This document shows, piece after piece, positions 17,483-28,047 of a DNA stretch of 64,000 nt (the stretch's first letter is position 1; each line of letters opens with the position of its first letter). The translations under genes and the position numbers were made by a program. The stretch lies in contig NZ_PYGI01000014.1 in NCBI RefSeq assembly GCF_003014615.1, forward strand, positions 1-64,000, written 5' to 3'. The stretch comes from Marinobacterium halophilum. GTDB lineage: Bacteria > Pseudomonadota > Gammaproteobacteria > Pseudomonadales > Balneatricaceae. The notes under the pieces were generated by a model. It did not search any database. It was not told the DNA's origin and saw nothing but the letters and a program-made list of their open reading frames with translations.

Positions 17483-18313
17483 TCAGCGTCCCTGATAGCG
17501 TCCTTCCCGTTTTTCTACAAACGCCGTGATGGCTTCAGCATGATCGTCGGTATTATGCAGCATGCCTTGCCATGCAGCGCATAGCTCTAAAAAGTCAGGT
17601 AATTCATGGCGTTGTGCCTGCTTCATCAAGCGTTTACTCATTCTTAGTGCGTGTGGTGGTTTTGCCGCTATTTGGCTGGCAAGCATCATGACGCGCGGCA
17701 TTAGCTGCTCTGCCGATACTTGCTCCATCATTAATCCTAGCTGCACCGCTTCCTCCGCATGTACCAACCGACCGGTCAGGGTGATTTCCGCCGCACGCTG
17801 GTAGCCGATCAGTCGCTGCAGGAACCAGGCGCCACCATCTCCAGGGATAATACCCAGGTTTACGAACGTTTCGCCAAAGGTGGCGCGTTCGGAGCCAATC
17901 CTGATGTCACACATGCAGGCCAAATCGCAACCGGCACCAATGGCAGGGCCGTTGATCGCTGCAATGATGGGAATCTCGGCCTTGTGCATGGCCAGCGGAA
18001 TACGCTGAATGCCGTGACGGTATTTATGCTCCAGCTCAAGTGCTGTGCCGCCAAAGGGGCCGCTGCGGTGGTCGCCGTCGCGATACTGCATTTCCTTGAT
18101 ATTGCCACCGGCACAGAACGCCTTGCCGCTGCCGGTGATTACCAGTACGGATACTGCGCTGCAGGCATTGGCCCACTCGACCGTATCCACAATGTCGTCG
18201 ATCAGTGCGGTACCGGTGAGGGCGTTACGCAGGTCGTCACGTGCCAGTGTCAGCACCGCTACGCGATCTTCAAGGTTCAGCCAGGCATCGCGCAGTGAGG
18301 GCATATTCGCCAT
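17483..18313 (-). CDS. Enoyl-CoA hydratase/isomerase family protein
   Basis: About 276 residues of crotonase fold, with the oxyanion-hole segments SGKAFCAGGNIKEM and INGPAIGAGCDLACMCDIRI, and the catalytic-region GIIPGDGGAWFLQRLIG. It probably hydrates an enoyl-CoA in fatty-acid or branched-chain acid breakdown; substrate specificity cannot be read. Three in-frame ATGs exist (18334, 18319, 18313). AGGGAG lies 9 nt before the 18313 ATG, which I prefer. It stands alone, convergent with the BaiN-like gene. Confidence 0.88.
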   Translation of the reverse strand: MANMPSLRDAWLNLEDRVAVLTLARDDLRNALTGTALIDDIVDTVEWANACSAVSVLVITGSGKAFCAGGNIKEMQYRDGDHRSGPFGGTALELEHKYRHGIQRIPLAMHKAEIPIIAAINGPAIGAGCDLACMCDIRIGSERATFGETFVNLGIIPGDGGAWFLQRLIGYQRAAEITLTGRLVHAEEAVQLGLMMEQVSAEQLMPRVMMLASQIAAKPPHALRMSKRLMKQAQRHELPDFLELCAAWQGMLHNTDDHAEAITAFVEKREGRYQGR

Positions 18314-18497
18314 GATCATTCGCTCCCTGTTCATTATTGTTATGGATTCAAGCTTTTCCCCAGGTTGTCCAGAATATCAGAAGCGATAGCGGAAGGGGGC
18401 TTGTTTCTACGCAAAAATGTCGGGATGATGCGGCCTCAGCAATGGATGCTCGTGTGTACAGGGATATGTATTCATCTCTTTGCATACGGTAGTCTCT

Positions 18498-19232
18498 ATG
18501 CGCTTTATCTTTGGTTTACTCGCCGTTCTGTCGGCGAGCTCCGCAGTGGCGGAAACGCCCTCATCCTTTTACTCGGCAAAGAAAATTCTATCCCGTGAAG
18601 TGTATCTCGCTGATGATCGGGTTTCGTTTTACTGTGGGTGTCGGTTTGAAGAGCAGGCCATTCCGGATAAACCTGGACGTACTCGCTTGGCCCCTATCCC
18701 TGAAAGCTGTGGCGTGCAGCCGCGCAAGAATGCGAACCGTTCGGCGCGGATTGAATGGGAGCATGTAGTACCGGCCTGGGAGCTTGGTCATCAGCTGCAG
18801 TGTTGGCAGCAGGGTGGACGTAAGGGATGTCGCAAAGATCCCCAGTTCAAGCGTATGGAATCCGACATGTATAACCTGGTACCCGCTGTTGGCGAGCTGA
18901 ATGGCGATCGCAGCAACTTTCGCTTTGGCATGATTGAGGGGGAGGCGCGCCGTTATGGCCGATGTGACTTTGAGGTGGATTTCAAGGCGCGAGTCGCTGA
19001 GCCCGAACCTTCTGTGCGAGGTGATATCGCACGCACCTACTTTTATATGGCTGACCGATACGGGATGAAACTCAGCCGCAAACAGCAGCAGTTATTTGAG
19101 GTGTGGGCGCGGCAGGATCCGGTAAGTGCGGATGAGCTGGCACGGGCTCGCCGTATCAGTGCGATCCAGGGTCATCAGAACCCCTTTATCGAGCCGGATG
19201 TTATGCAGGCTGCTGGGAGTTCTGCTCGCTAG
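18498..19232 (+). CDS. endA: Secreted/periplasmic endonuclease I
   Basis: The 244-residue protein has a signal peptide (MRFIFGLLAVLSASSAVA) followed by the EndA nuclease domain. Recognisable features are the beta-beta-alpha metal-site segments RIEWEHVVPAWELG and NLVPAVGELNGDRSNFRFG, plus several cysteines that fit the disulfide-bonded form. It cleaves DNA non-specifically outside the cytoplasm, for nutrient recovery or DNA clearance. Ribosome-binding site is weak. No partner genes lie nearby. Confidence 0.92.
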   Translation: MRFIFGLLAVLSASSAVAETPSSFYSAKKILSREVYLADDRVSFYCGCRFEEQAIPDKPGRTRLAPIPESCGVQPRKNANRSARIEWEHVVPAWELGHQLQCWQQGGRKGCRKDPQFKRMESDMYNLVPAVGELNGDRSNFRFGMIEGEARRYGRCDFEVDFKARVAEPEPSVRGDIARTYFYMADRYGMKLSRKQQQLFEVWARQDPVSADELARARRISAIQGHQNPFIEPDVMQAAGSSAR

Positions 19233-19241
19233 TGGCTTCGT

Positions 19242-19484
19242 TCAGATACCAGTGAAGAATCCGCGCTCGGAGTTTTCCATTGCATGTGAGCTTTTACGGC
19301 CAATACCGACTTTTATAACGAGTTTGGGGGGCGTATCGGTGTTGGTGTTGGCGGTAATGTGGGTCACATTCTTAACCTGAAAGCGTTCGCCTGCGTGTTC
19401 AATATATTCCCCCTCCATGGGGCGCGTCAGCAGGTAAACCTCTTTGCGTGTGCCATCCTGGAAGGCGATGAGCGCTTTGATCAT
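19242..19484 (-). CDS. Small conserved-looking hypothetical protein
   Basis: The 80-residue reading frame starts at an ATG preceded by AAGGAAGAA. It reads MIKALIAFQDGTRKEVYLL..., with a compact beta-rich first half that looks like a real folded protein, and a less ordered tail. No family was recognised. It lies downstream of the aceA terminator and converges on endA with a 9-bp gap. Confidence 0.55.
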   Translation of the reverse strand: MIKALIAFQDGTRKEVYLLTRPMEGEYIEHAGERFQVKNVTHITANTNTDTPPKLVIKVGIGRKSSHAMENSERGFFTGI

Positions 19485-19548
19485 GGTGAATTCTTCCTTG
19501 AAATGTTGCTTGACGTGCTGATTTTATCTGGTTAATGGGCATTATACA

Positions 19549-19584
19549 TAAAAAACCGCGCCATCTCGGGGAAGAATGGCGCGG
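19549..19584 (-). terminator. Rho-independent terminator of aceA
   Basis: On the reverse strand a 9-bp stem (CCGCGCCAT / ATGGCGCGG) is followed by TTTTTT. It lies 65 bp after the aceA stop. A second hairpin, GACCCACCC / GGGTGGGTC at 19618-19638, precedes it. Confidence 0.88.
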
Positions 19585-19648
19585 CTCGTATGATCAGGTA
19601 CAAAGTCCCTGATAGATGACCCACCCAAGGGGTGGGTCGATAACCAAT

Positions 19649-21241
19649 TTAGAACTGGTTCATGGTGTTGTCTTTACCGGAAGCCTTCAGGGCAGCGTCG
19701 CCAGAGAAGTATTCTTTATGGTCGTCACCCATGTCGGAGCCAGCCATGTTCTGGTGCTTGACACATGCGATGCTCTGACGGATTTCCTTACGCTGTACGC
19801 CTTCAACGTAGCCCAGCATGCCTGCATCACCGAAGTACTCTTTGGCCAGGTTGTCAGTCGACAGGGCCGCAGTGTGGTAAGTCGGCAGGGTGATCAGGTG
19901 GTGGAAGATACCTGCTTCACGTGCTGCGTCAGCCTGGAAGGTGCGGATGCGCTCATCAGCATCTTTGGCCAGTTCAGTTTCGTCGTAGTCGACGCTCATC
20001 AGGTCAGCGCGGTCGTATGCAGATACGTCCTTGCCAGCTTCAGCCATGGCATCGAATACCTGCTGACGGAAGTTCAGCGTCCAGTTGAAGGACGGGCTGT
20101 TGTTGTAGACCAGCTTGGCATTCGGCACGGCTTCGCGGATGCGGTTAACCATGGCAGCGATCTGACCAACGTGCGGCTTCTCGGTTTCGATCCACAGCAG
20201 GTCGGCACCGTTCTGCAGGGAGGTGATGCAGTCCAGAACAACGCGATCTTCACCAGAGCCTTTCTTGAACTGGAACAGGCCAGATGCCAGGCGCTTCGGC
20301 TTCAGCAGCTTGCCGTTTGCCTTCACAACCACGTCACCGTTAGCGATGTCGTCGGCGCTTTCAACGTAGTCGCCATCCAGGAAGGCGTTGTACTGGTCGC
20401 CCAGGTCGCCCGGTTCGTTGGTTACAGCGATCTGCTTGGTCAGGCCGGCACCCAGAGAGTCAGTACGGGCAACGATGACACCGTCTTCAACACCCAGTTC
20501 CAGGAACGCGTAGCGAACGGCGCGGATTTTGGCCAGGAAGTCGGAGTGCGGAACGGTTACCTTGCCATCCTGGTGACCACACTGCTTCTCGTCAGATACC
20601 TGGTTTTCGATCTGGATCGCACAAGCACCGGCTTCGATCATTTTCTTGGCCAGCAGGTAAGTAGCTTCTTCGTTACCGAAACCGGCATCGATGTCAGCAA
20701 TAATCGGCACAACATGAGTCTGGAAGTTGTCGATCTGACCCTGCAGCTCAGCTTCTTTCGCAGCATCTCCCGCTTCACGAGCAGTATCCAGCTGACGGAA
20801 CAGGCCGCCCAGTTCACGTGCGTCGGCCTGACGCAAGAAGGTGTACAGCTCTTCAATCAGGGCCGGTACAGAGGTTTTCTCGTGCATGGACTGGTCAGGC
20901 AGCGGACCAAACTCGGAACGCAGAGCGGCAATCATCCAGCCAGACAGGTACAGGTAACGTTTTTTGGTGGTACCGAAGTGTTTCTTGATAGCGATCAGCT
21001 TCTGCTGACCGATGAAACCATGCCAGCAGCCCAGAGACTGGGTGTACTGGGCGCTGTCAGCGTCATACTCAGCCATATCCTGGCGCATGATCTGTGCGGT
21101 GTAACGCGCGATATCCAGACCGGTCTTGAAACGGTTCTGCAGACGCATGCGAGCGGCGTATTCAGGGTCGATACCCCAGGTTTCACCGTTGGTAGCACGC
21201 AGGCTGGAGAGTGCATCGATTTCAGTTTTGTAATCTGACAT
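19649..21241 (-). CDS. aceA: Isocitrate lyase (long, Pseudomonas-type)
   Basis: The 530-residue enzyme splits isocitrate to glyoxylate and succinate, the first step of the glyoxylate shunt for growth on acetate or fatty acids. The catalytic segment appears as SDEKQCGHQDGK, and the family blocks FVGQQ-like GCWHGFIGQQ, DIDAGFGNEEATY and VARTDSLGAG are present. It is about 100 residues longer than E. coli AceA, like the Pseudomonas/Acinetobacter form. ATG 21241 is 6 nt after GAAGGA; the ATG two codons earlier is too close. No malate synthase gene lies here. Two perfect palindromes upstream suggest regulation. Confidence 0.95.
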   Translation of the reverse strand: MSDYKTEIDALSSLRATNGETWGIDPEYAARMRLQNRFKTGLDIARYTAQIMRQDMAEYDADSAQYTQSLGCWHGFIGQQKLIAIKKHFGTTKKRYLYLSGWMIAALRSEFGPLPDQSMHEKTSVPALIEELYTFLRQADARELGGLFRQLDTAREAGDAAKEAELQGQIDNFQTHVVPIIADIDAGFGNEEATYLLAKKMIEAGACAIQIENQVSDEKQCGHQDGKVTVPHSDFLAKIRAVRYAFLELGVEDGVIVARTDSLGAGLTKQIAVTNEPGDLGDQYNAFLDGDYVESADDIANGDVVVKANGKLLKPKRLASGLFQFKKGSGEDRVVLDCITSLQNGADLLWIETEKPHVGQIAAMVNRIREAVPNAKLVYNNSPSFNWTLNFRQQVFDAMAEAGKDVSAYDRADLMSVDYDETELAKDADERIRTFQADAAREAGIFHHLITLPTYHTAALSTDNLAKEYFGDAGMLGYVEGVQRKEIRQSIACVKHQNMAGSDMGDDHKEYFSGDAALKASGKDNTMNQF

Positions 21242-21411
21242 GGTCATTCCTTCACAGTGTTTGTGTTTAGGTAATGTCGGGGCTGGTGGCGTTAAGTCGC
21301 CAGCTCCTGATCTTGCGCCTAGTCCATTTAGGGGTGTACTCGGCGTTGTTGAGCAAATGATGGTCCTCCCTGAGCAGGGAGTCAAAGCGATTTTGTGCGG
21401 GGCAGCAAGCA

Positions 21412-21426
21412 TGTAGTCAGACTACA
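21412..21426. promoter_or_regulatory. 15-bp palindrome upstream of aceA
   Basis: TGTAGTC-A-GACTACA is a perfect dyad located 171 bp before the aceA start codon. It resembles a repressor operator. RpiR-family RccR-type control of aceA is known in pseudomonads; a link to this site is inference. Confidence 0.5.
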
Positions 21427-21616
21427 CTTGCATGTGTGACAAGACTGTAAAAACACTACAGGTGCTTTTGTGGCGGGTAATCGCTGAAAGCGAGTAACCA
21501 CGCAGTTTTGAGGTGCTAAAACTTAAGGATTAGCCACTTTGGTATAAGAATGAAAAAGGCCTTTTTACACATCCTTTAGGTTATTAGAAGTATTATTTTA
21601 ATACCTAAATGTTCTA

Positions 21617-21652
21617 TAGTGAATTCACTACATGTATTCGAAAAATTCACTA
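21617..21652. promoter_or_regulatory. Palindrome plus half-site upstream of aceA
   Basis: TAGTGAATTCACTA (21617-21630) is a perfect 14-bp dyad; the half-site TTCACTA recurs at 21646-21652. A second regulator may act here. Confidence 0.4.
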
Positions 21653-21702
21653 TTTCAAAGGGTTATGGCGTTTATCCCTACGACGAAAGTCGATTGAGTA
21701 TT

Positions 21703-21730
21703 AAAAAAGCCACCCGTAAGAGGGTGGCTT
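21703..21730 (-). terminator. Rho-independent terminator after roxA
   Basis: On the reverse strand a 9-bp stem AAGCCACCC / GGGTGGCTT runs into a T-tract. Confidence 0.88.
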
Positions 21731-21752
21731 GTTGTGTCGAAGGTCGTGCGGT

Positions 21753-22904
21753 TTACTGCATATCCAGATACAGGGCGCCTTGATTCAGCAGTGCCAGAAT
21801 GAGCGTTACCGATTCGTCTTCAGCCGGTACGTTCAGTGCTGTTTTAGCGCATAGCTGACGTGCGAATTCGATTGCTGCAGGTGCGTAAAGATCGAAACTG
21901 CACCCATCGGCAAACAGGGTCAGTCTTTGGTCGCCATGAGTGTGAAAAGCGAAGCGTGAGCCTTCATTGGCGCACACTTGCGCATCCTGTTCGAGGGCCT
22001 CCTGCAACTCTTCATGACTGTAGGGTTCGTCATTGCCGGCAAGGTCGGGGTATTTGGGCTCGGTCATCGAGCGGCCGAACCAGTTCAGCAGTTGTTGGGG
22101 ATCGTTCAGGTGCTGTTGCAGGATCTGCTGTACGCGTTCAATGGCACGGTTGTCGATTTCACCCGGATGGCTCGGCACGGTGAGGTCTGGATCTTCATAG
22201 CGCAGATCGCTGCTGAGGCCATCGCACAGGCTGCTGGTCAGGCCCTGCAGGATTTCACTGTGCGCGGGTGCGCGAAAACCGACTGACCAGGTCATGCAGC
22301 CATCACCTACGCCAATGCCGTTGTGGCCAACGCGGGGCGGAATGTACAACATGTCTCCGGGGTGCAGCTCAACGCTGTTTTCAGCCTGCCATTCGGGCAG
22401 GATCATAACCGGGGTGTTCTCGCGACGGGGCGAGTCTTCGCCATAAAGGCCGCCGAATTCCCAGCGGCGCACGCCTTCGGCCTGGAGCAGAAAGACATCA
22501 TAATTGTCATAGTGTGGTCCGACACCGCCGCCATTGCTGGCGTAGCTGATCATCAGGTCATCACGACGCCACTGGGGAATAAAGTTGAACGCCTGCATCA
22601 GCGGCGCAACATCAGGTACCCAGTGGTCGACTGCTTGTACCAGTAGTGTCCATGGCTTCTGACCGAGGCTGGCGAAACGGGTCTCATCAAAGGGGCCGTG
22701 TTCCAGTGACCAGTCGCCGGTTGCGGGGTCTGCTTCGATCAGGCGGGATTCCACATCGTCTTCACATGCCAATCCGGCGAGTTCATCGGCGCTAATGCAG
22801 GGCTCGAAGTCGGGGAATGCGTTACGGATCAGCAGCGGTTTTTTCTGCCAGTAATCACGCAGAAACAATTCTGCACTCAGGTCGCCCCAATGTATTTCAG
22901 TCAT
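21753..22904 (-). CDS. roxA: RoxA/YcfD-type ribosomal oxygenase (JmjC/cupin)
   Basis: The 383-residue protein is a 2-oxoglutarate/Fe(II) oxygenase of the YcfD type, which in E. coli hydroxylates an arginine of ribosomal protein L16. The metal-binding HxD is in GVGPHYDNYDVFLLQ, and the distal histidine in IPPRVGHNGIG. The N-terminus has the family's FLRDYWQKKPLLIRNAF. The ATG overlaps the trmJ stop (TGATG), so the two are translationally coupled. The C-terminal third is the winged-helix/dimer region. Confidence 0.92.
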   Translation of the reverse strand: MTEIHWGDLSAELFLRDYWQKKPLLIRNAFPDFEPCISADELAGLACEDDVESRLIEADPATGDWSLEHGPFDETRFASLGQKPWTLLVQAVDHWVPDVAPLMQAFNFIPQWRRDDLMISYASNGGGVGPHYDNYDVFLLQAEGVRRWEFGGLYGEDSPRRENTPVMILPEWQAENSVELHPGDMLYIPPRVGHNGIGVGDGCMTWSVGFRAPAHSEILQGLTSSLCDGLSSDLRYEDPDLTVPSHPGEIDNRAIERVQQILQQHLNDPQQLLNWFGRSMTEPKYPDLAGNDEPYSHEELQEALEQDAQVCANEGSRFAFHTHGDQRLTLFADGCSFDLYAPAAIEFARQLCAKTALNVPAEDESVTLILALLNQGALYLDMQ

Positions 22905-23671
22905 CACGTTTTGTTCGCTCCGCCTTGTGGGCTTCGGTCGAGGGTGGGGTCATGCGCTTCACGTTCCAGGGCTTCTTCAACTGAGGTCAGAATGCCGCGT
23001 AACATGCCTAGTTCCGCTTTTTCCGGTCGGGTACGGTTAAAGTAGCGGCGCAGTTTATCCATTACGCGGCCTTCATGCTGGGGGATAATGAAGCCTGTGC
23101 GGTGCAGGGTCTTTTCCAGATGCTCGTGGAACAGTGTCATTTCATGTTGACGCGGATAGGGAGCAGGTTCGGGCAAGGCTTCTGTTTGCTTTGATGCGCG
23201 GCGCAGCTCATAGCAGACCAGCTGAATCGCCTGGGCAATGTTCAGTACCGGGTAGTCTTCGTTGGCATCAATGAACAGGTGGCGATGGCAGAGCATCATC
23301 TCTTCATTGGTCAGTCCCATGGTTTCGCGGCCGAACAGAATGGCAACCTGGCCGCTGCGTGCTTCATCGGTGATCATGCCGGCTGCCTGCTCTGCGTCCA
23401 TCAATGGCTGGTCAAAGCTGCGCTGGCGTGCGCTGGTACCGATAACCAGCTGGCAGTCGGCAATGGCTTCCTCAACGGTACTGACAACTGTTGCCTGTTC
23501 GAGCAGGTCTTTGGCGCCAGCAGCGCGGGATTCGGCTTCCTCGTGTGGAAACTCGCGCGGGTCGACCAGACACAGCTGGTTCAGACCCATATTTTTCAGT
23601 GCCCGAGCAGCAGCGCCGATGTTGCCGGGGTGAAAGGTGTTGATCATGACAATGCGGATGTTATCGAGCAT
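22904..23671 (-). CDS. trmJ: tRNA (cytidine/uridine-32-2'-O-)-methyltransferase
   Basis: The 255-residue SPOUT-class enzyme methylates the 2'-OH of residue 32 in tRNA anticodon loops. Family motifs are FHPGNIGAAARALKNMG near the N-terminus, LVIGTSAR, AILFGRETMGLTNEE and VLNIAQAIQLVCYEL (the trefoil-knot S-adenosylmethionine site). The start at 23671 follows GAGGC; the in-frame extension to 23803 has no support. It is coupled to roxA by a TGATG overlap. Confidence 0.93.
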   Translation of the reverse strand: MLDNIRIVMINTFHPGNIGAAARALKNMGLNQLCLVDPREFPHEEAESRAAGAKDLLEQATVVSTVEEAIADCQLVIGTSARQRSFDQPLMDAEQAAGMITDEARSGQVAILFGRETMGLTNEEMMLCHRHLFIDANEDYPVLNIAQAIQLVCYELRRASKQTEALPEPAPYPRQHEMTLFHEHLEKTLHRTGFIIPQHEGRVMDKLRRYFNRTRPEKAELGMLRGILTSVEEALEREAHDPTLDRSPQGGANKT

Positions 23672-23748
23672 GGCAGCCTCGCAAATTGGAATGGCCGCAT
23701 TATAGGGGTGTATGAGGTGCAGGAAAACGCTGGAGGACAAAAGGCAGG

Positions 23749-24582
23749 CTAAAGCGTGCGTATCCACTGACGCAGGTGATGTGCGAACTGCTCCTTGTGC
23801 CACAGGTGTGGCGAGTGGTCGGCCTGGGTGTAAATATGCAGTTCGGAGTGCGGCAGTTGGGCTTCAATCCATTCCGGCACGTCGCGACTGTAAAACTGAC
23901 TGCTGTCACCGTAGATCAGCAGGGTGGGGCGATCAATGCGTGGGAGTAGGTCACGATAATCCTGTTGGCTCAGTGATGCCCAGCAACGGGTTAGAGCAGG
24001 ACCGTTCAGGCTGCGCAGGTAGTCGCGCATCTGTTGAAAGCCACGGCTGTTCTGCGCGTAGTTCTCACGGCTGCGGGTATTGAAACCATTGGCGGCCAAT
24101 TCCAGTACGCCTTCGGCAAAATCGTCTTCTAGCCGTTGGATGAATGCTTCATTCCGTTTATGGTCGAAGTCACCGTAAATACCCAGTGGCCAATCGGTGT
24201 CGGTTACCAGTTTTGGGGACTGATCAACAATACAGAGACCGGCGATGCGGCCCAGACCATAATTGCGGATGTACTCCCAGCTGATCAAGGCCCCCATTGA
24301 GTGTCCAACGAGGACGGCATTATGGATATCGTGATGCGCCAGTAATTGTTCAAGGTCGTCAGCCAGCTGGCTGATCTGCATGGATTCCAGAACAGGAGGT
24401 GTGTGCAGGCCGTGGCCACGGGCATCCCAGCAGAAACAGTGATGACGATCACTGAGTTCATTGGCGAATGGCAGCCATTCACGGGCACCGGAGGTCCAGC
24501 CGTGGAGAAAAATGATCGCCTGGCCGCGACCGAGGCTGACATAACGGATCGGGTGTTGATCGGTGCTGAGCAGGGTTTCCAT
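23749..24582 (-). CDS. Alpha/beta hydrolase
   Basis: The 277-residue protein has the alpha/beta hydrolase fold, with the oxyanion region IIFLHGWTSGAREW, the nucleophile elbow VGHSMGA (Ser95), a likely acid in LLIYGDSSQ and the catalytic histidine in ADHSPHLWH. Substrate unknown; resembles esterases and carboxylesterase-like C-C hydrolases. It lies between purB and trmJ on the same strand, but a terminator separates it from purB. ATG 24582 is preceded by GGAG. Confidence 0.88.
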   Translation of the reverse strand: METLLSTDQHPIRYVSLGRGQAIIFLHGWTSGAREWLPFANELSDRHHCFCWDARGHGLHTPPVLESMQISQLADDLEQLLAHHDIHNAVLVGHSMGALISWEYIRNYGLGRIAGLCIVDQSPKLVTDTDWPLGIYGDFDHKRNEAFIQRLEDDFAEGVLELAANGFNTRSRENYAQNSRGFQQMRDYLRSLNGPALTRCWASLSQQDYRDLLPRIDRPTLLIYGDSSQFYSRDVPEWIEAQLPHSELHIYTQADHSPHLWHKEQFAHHLRQWIRTL

Positions 24583-24609
24583 ACGCGTGACTCCAGCAGG
24601 TTGAGATGT

Positions 24610-24633
24610 AAAAACGGGGCCCTCAGGCCCCGT
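24610..24633 (-). terminator. Rho-independent terminator after purB
   Basis: On the reverse strand ACGGGGCC / GGCCCCGT is followed by TTTTT, 11 bp past the purB stop. Confidence 0.88.
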
Positions 24634-24643
24634 CGTGTGAGCT

Positions 24644-26035
<1,392 letters not shown>

Positions 26036-26273
26036 TCATTAAAGGGGCGATTATACGGAAAATGGCCGCGACTGGGTATGCCGTTACGCTGGTTCCACTG
26101 TTGGGTGCATGATCCGGGTGTGAAAAAACCTGCTACGCTCAGGTATAAGAGACTGCCCAGACCGATGTCTTTGTGTTGGTCGGCACGGTGATATCAATAA
26201 CAACAGCCTGACAGACTGACCCTCTCGACACGGGTCGAGACTCTGCAGCCGCCGGGCCTTAGGAGTGTCCGCC

Positions 26274-27623
26274 ATGAGCAAGAAAATACCCGACCCTACG
26301 GGAAAGAATGCCAATATCCGTGGTATCCACGAGCTTTATGATGAAGATCCAACTCAGGCTGATCGGCAGCTGTGGGATCGTGAAGTAGAGCCGACGTCGC
26401 GTCGTGGTTTTCTCAAACGATCCAGTCTGCTGGCGATGGCCTCGGCTCTGGGGGCAAGCGCCATCCCGTTTGGTGACAACATGCCGGGAGGGCTTATTCC
26501 TGCGGCCCTGGCTAATACCACCGAGCCCTTTGCGCTTGCGGGCAAGGACGGGTTGACGGTGCTGAATGACCGTCCGATCAATGCTGAAACGCCGGCCCAC
26601 CTGCTGGATGATGCGGTGACGCCGGGCAGTCGGATGTTTGTACGCAATAATGGCTTGCCTCCGGAAATGGCATCGATCGATCCGGCCACCTGGACGCTGG
26701 AAATTGCGGGCGAATCCTGTGAAAACCCGATGAGTTTTACCCTTGCAGAACTGAAACAGAAATTTGAGCATCATACCTACCAGTTGCAGGTTGAGTGTGG
26801 CGGTAATGGCCGTTCCGAGTTTGTACCGTCAGCCAGTGGCAACCAATGGACGTTGGGCGCGGTTGCGTGTCCCCGTTTTACCGGGGTGCGCCTGCGCGAT
26901 GTGCTTGAAGCCTGTGGCGTCAAATCTGATGCGGTTTACATAGGCTACTATGGTGCCGATCAGCATCTGAGCCGTGATCCGTCCAAGGAAGCCATTTCTC
27001 GTGGCGTACCGATCGCCAAGGCGATGGAGGATGAGTCGCTGATTGCCTGGGCAATGAATGATGAAGATATGCCACTACTCAATGGCCATCCGCTGCGTTT
27101 GGTATGCGGGGGCTGGCCTGGCTCGGTATCCGGCAAGTGGTTGAAGAAAATTGTTATACGCAACAAGGTGCATGATGGCGCAAAGATGTCGCCACCATCT
27201 TATGCCGTGCCCAAATATCCTGTAGCTCCAGGTACCGAGGTACCTAAATCAGATATGGTGATTATTGGCTCCATGCCGGTGAAATCACTCGTTACTGCTC
27301 CCGTATCCGGGGTGACTCATGCGGCAGGGCAGGTGCTTGAAGTGCGTGGCCATGCATGGGCTGGAGATTTGTCTGTTGCAGAAGTGTATGTTTCGATCGA
27401 TTTCGGTGCGAGCTGGCAGAAAGCAGCGTTACAAGCCCCTGCCAATCGCTTGGCCTGGCAGCACTGGTCCATCGGTGTTGAGTTCCCCGAGAAGGGCTAT
27501 TACGAGGTATGGGCGCGAGCCGTGGACAGCGAGGGCCGTTCACAACCGATGGTGGTGCCGGGCTGGAACCCGCGCGGTTATCTGAATAATGCCTGCCACC
27601 GCATCGCGGTTCAGGTGGCATGA
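26274..27623 (+). CDS. Sulfite dehydrogenase, molybdopterin subunit (SorA/SoxC-like)
   Basis: The 449-residue protein belongs to the sulfite oxidase family. A Tat signal (SRRGFLKRSS, about residues 43-52) marks export to the periplasm. The molybdenum-ligand cysteine is in QVECGGNGRSEF, and the C-terminal Mo-co dimerisation domain (VRGHAWAGDLSVAEVYVSID) is present. It should oxidise sulfite to sulfate and pass electrons to the adjacent cytochrome. The start follows AGGAG by 8 nt. With the small monohaem partner next door, a SorAB-type enzyme is more likely than SoxCD. The pair is inserted between purB and hflD. Confidence 0.88.
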   Translation: MSKKIPDPTGKNANIRGIHELYDEDPTQADRQLWDREVEPTSRRGFLKRSSLLAMASALGASAIPFGDNMPGGLIPAALANTTEPFALAGKDGLTVLNDRPINAETPAHLLDDAVTPGSRMFVRNNGLPPEMASIDPATWTLEIAGESCENPMSFTLAELKQKFEHHTYQLQVECGGNGRSEFVPSASGNQWTLGAVACPRFTGVRLRDVLEACGVKSDAVYIGYYGADQHLSRDPSKEAISRGVPIAKAMEDESLIAWAMNDEDMPLLNGHPLRLVCGGWPGSVSGKWLKKIVIRNKVHDGAKMSPPSYAVPKYPVAPGTEVPKSDMVIIGSMPVKSLVTAPVSGVTHAAGQVLEVRGHAWAGDLSVAEVYVSIDFGASWQKAALQAPANRLAWQHWSIGVEFPEKGYYEVWARAVDSEGRSQPMVVPGWNPRGYLNNACHRIAVQVA

Positions 27624-27632
27624 GGAGGTATC

Positions 27633-28013
27633 ATGAAAACATTACCTCTGGCGGCTTTGGTGCTGGCTCTGCTGATGCCTCTGCTGATGCCTCTGCCGGC
27701 GATAGCGGCGGAAAAAGATCCTGACACGGGGCTGATTCTGGCAGACGGTTGGGAAGTGGTGCGTAGCAATTGCACGGCGTGCCATTCTGCAGGACTGGTG
27801 ACGCAGAATAGCGGCTCGCGTAATTATTGGCTCGGTTTGATCCGTTGGATGCAGGCAACCCAGAATCTGTGGCAGTTTGATGCAGCTACAGAAAAGACAA
27901 TTCTGGATTACCTGTCGACGCATTATGGCGTCAAGGAAGGAGCACGACGGCAGCCATTGCCCCGAGAACTTATGCCGGTCAATCCCTACAAGATGGATGT
28001 CGATCGTTCTTGA
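27633..28013 (+). CDS. Small monohaem cytochrome c (SorB-like)
   Basis: The 126-residue protein has a signal peptide whose hydrophobic core contains a tandem 12-bp repeat (LLMPLLMP), and one haem-binding CTACH motif (CXXCH) with an axial methionine candidate near the C-terminus. The start follows AGGAGG, 9 bp after the dehydrogenase stop. It probably takes electrons from the molybdenum subunit in the periplasm. Confidence 0.85.
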   Translation: MKTLPLAALVLALLMPLLMPLPAIAAEKDPDTGLILADGWEVVRSNCTACHSAGLVTQNSGSRNYWLGLIRWMQATQNLWQFDAATEKTILDYLSTHYGVKEGARRQPLPRELMPVNPYKMDVDRS

Positions 28014-28023
28014 TGCTGGCTTT

Positions 28024-28047
28024 GGGGCTGCCCGAGTGGTCAGCCCC
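28024..28047. terminator. Hairpin between convergent sor and hflD genes
   Basis: A 7-bp stem GGGGCTG / CAGCCCC with a 10-nt loop overlaps the hflD stop codon. No U-tract, so weak. Confidence 0.35.

Larger units (their letters stand above)
21242..21702. other. aceA upstream region
   Basis: About 460 bp of non-coding DNA between the roxA terminator and aceA. It carries the two palindromes described separately and AT-rich stretches around 21530-21610 that suit a promoter. No gene is supported. Confidence 0.5.

Noticed and set aside
19616-21238. Long + strand reading frame opposite aceA (540 codons)
   Set aside because: It lies entirely antisense to a clear isocitrate lyase. Such open antisense frames are common with this codon bias, and the protein shows no family motif.
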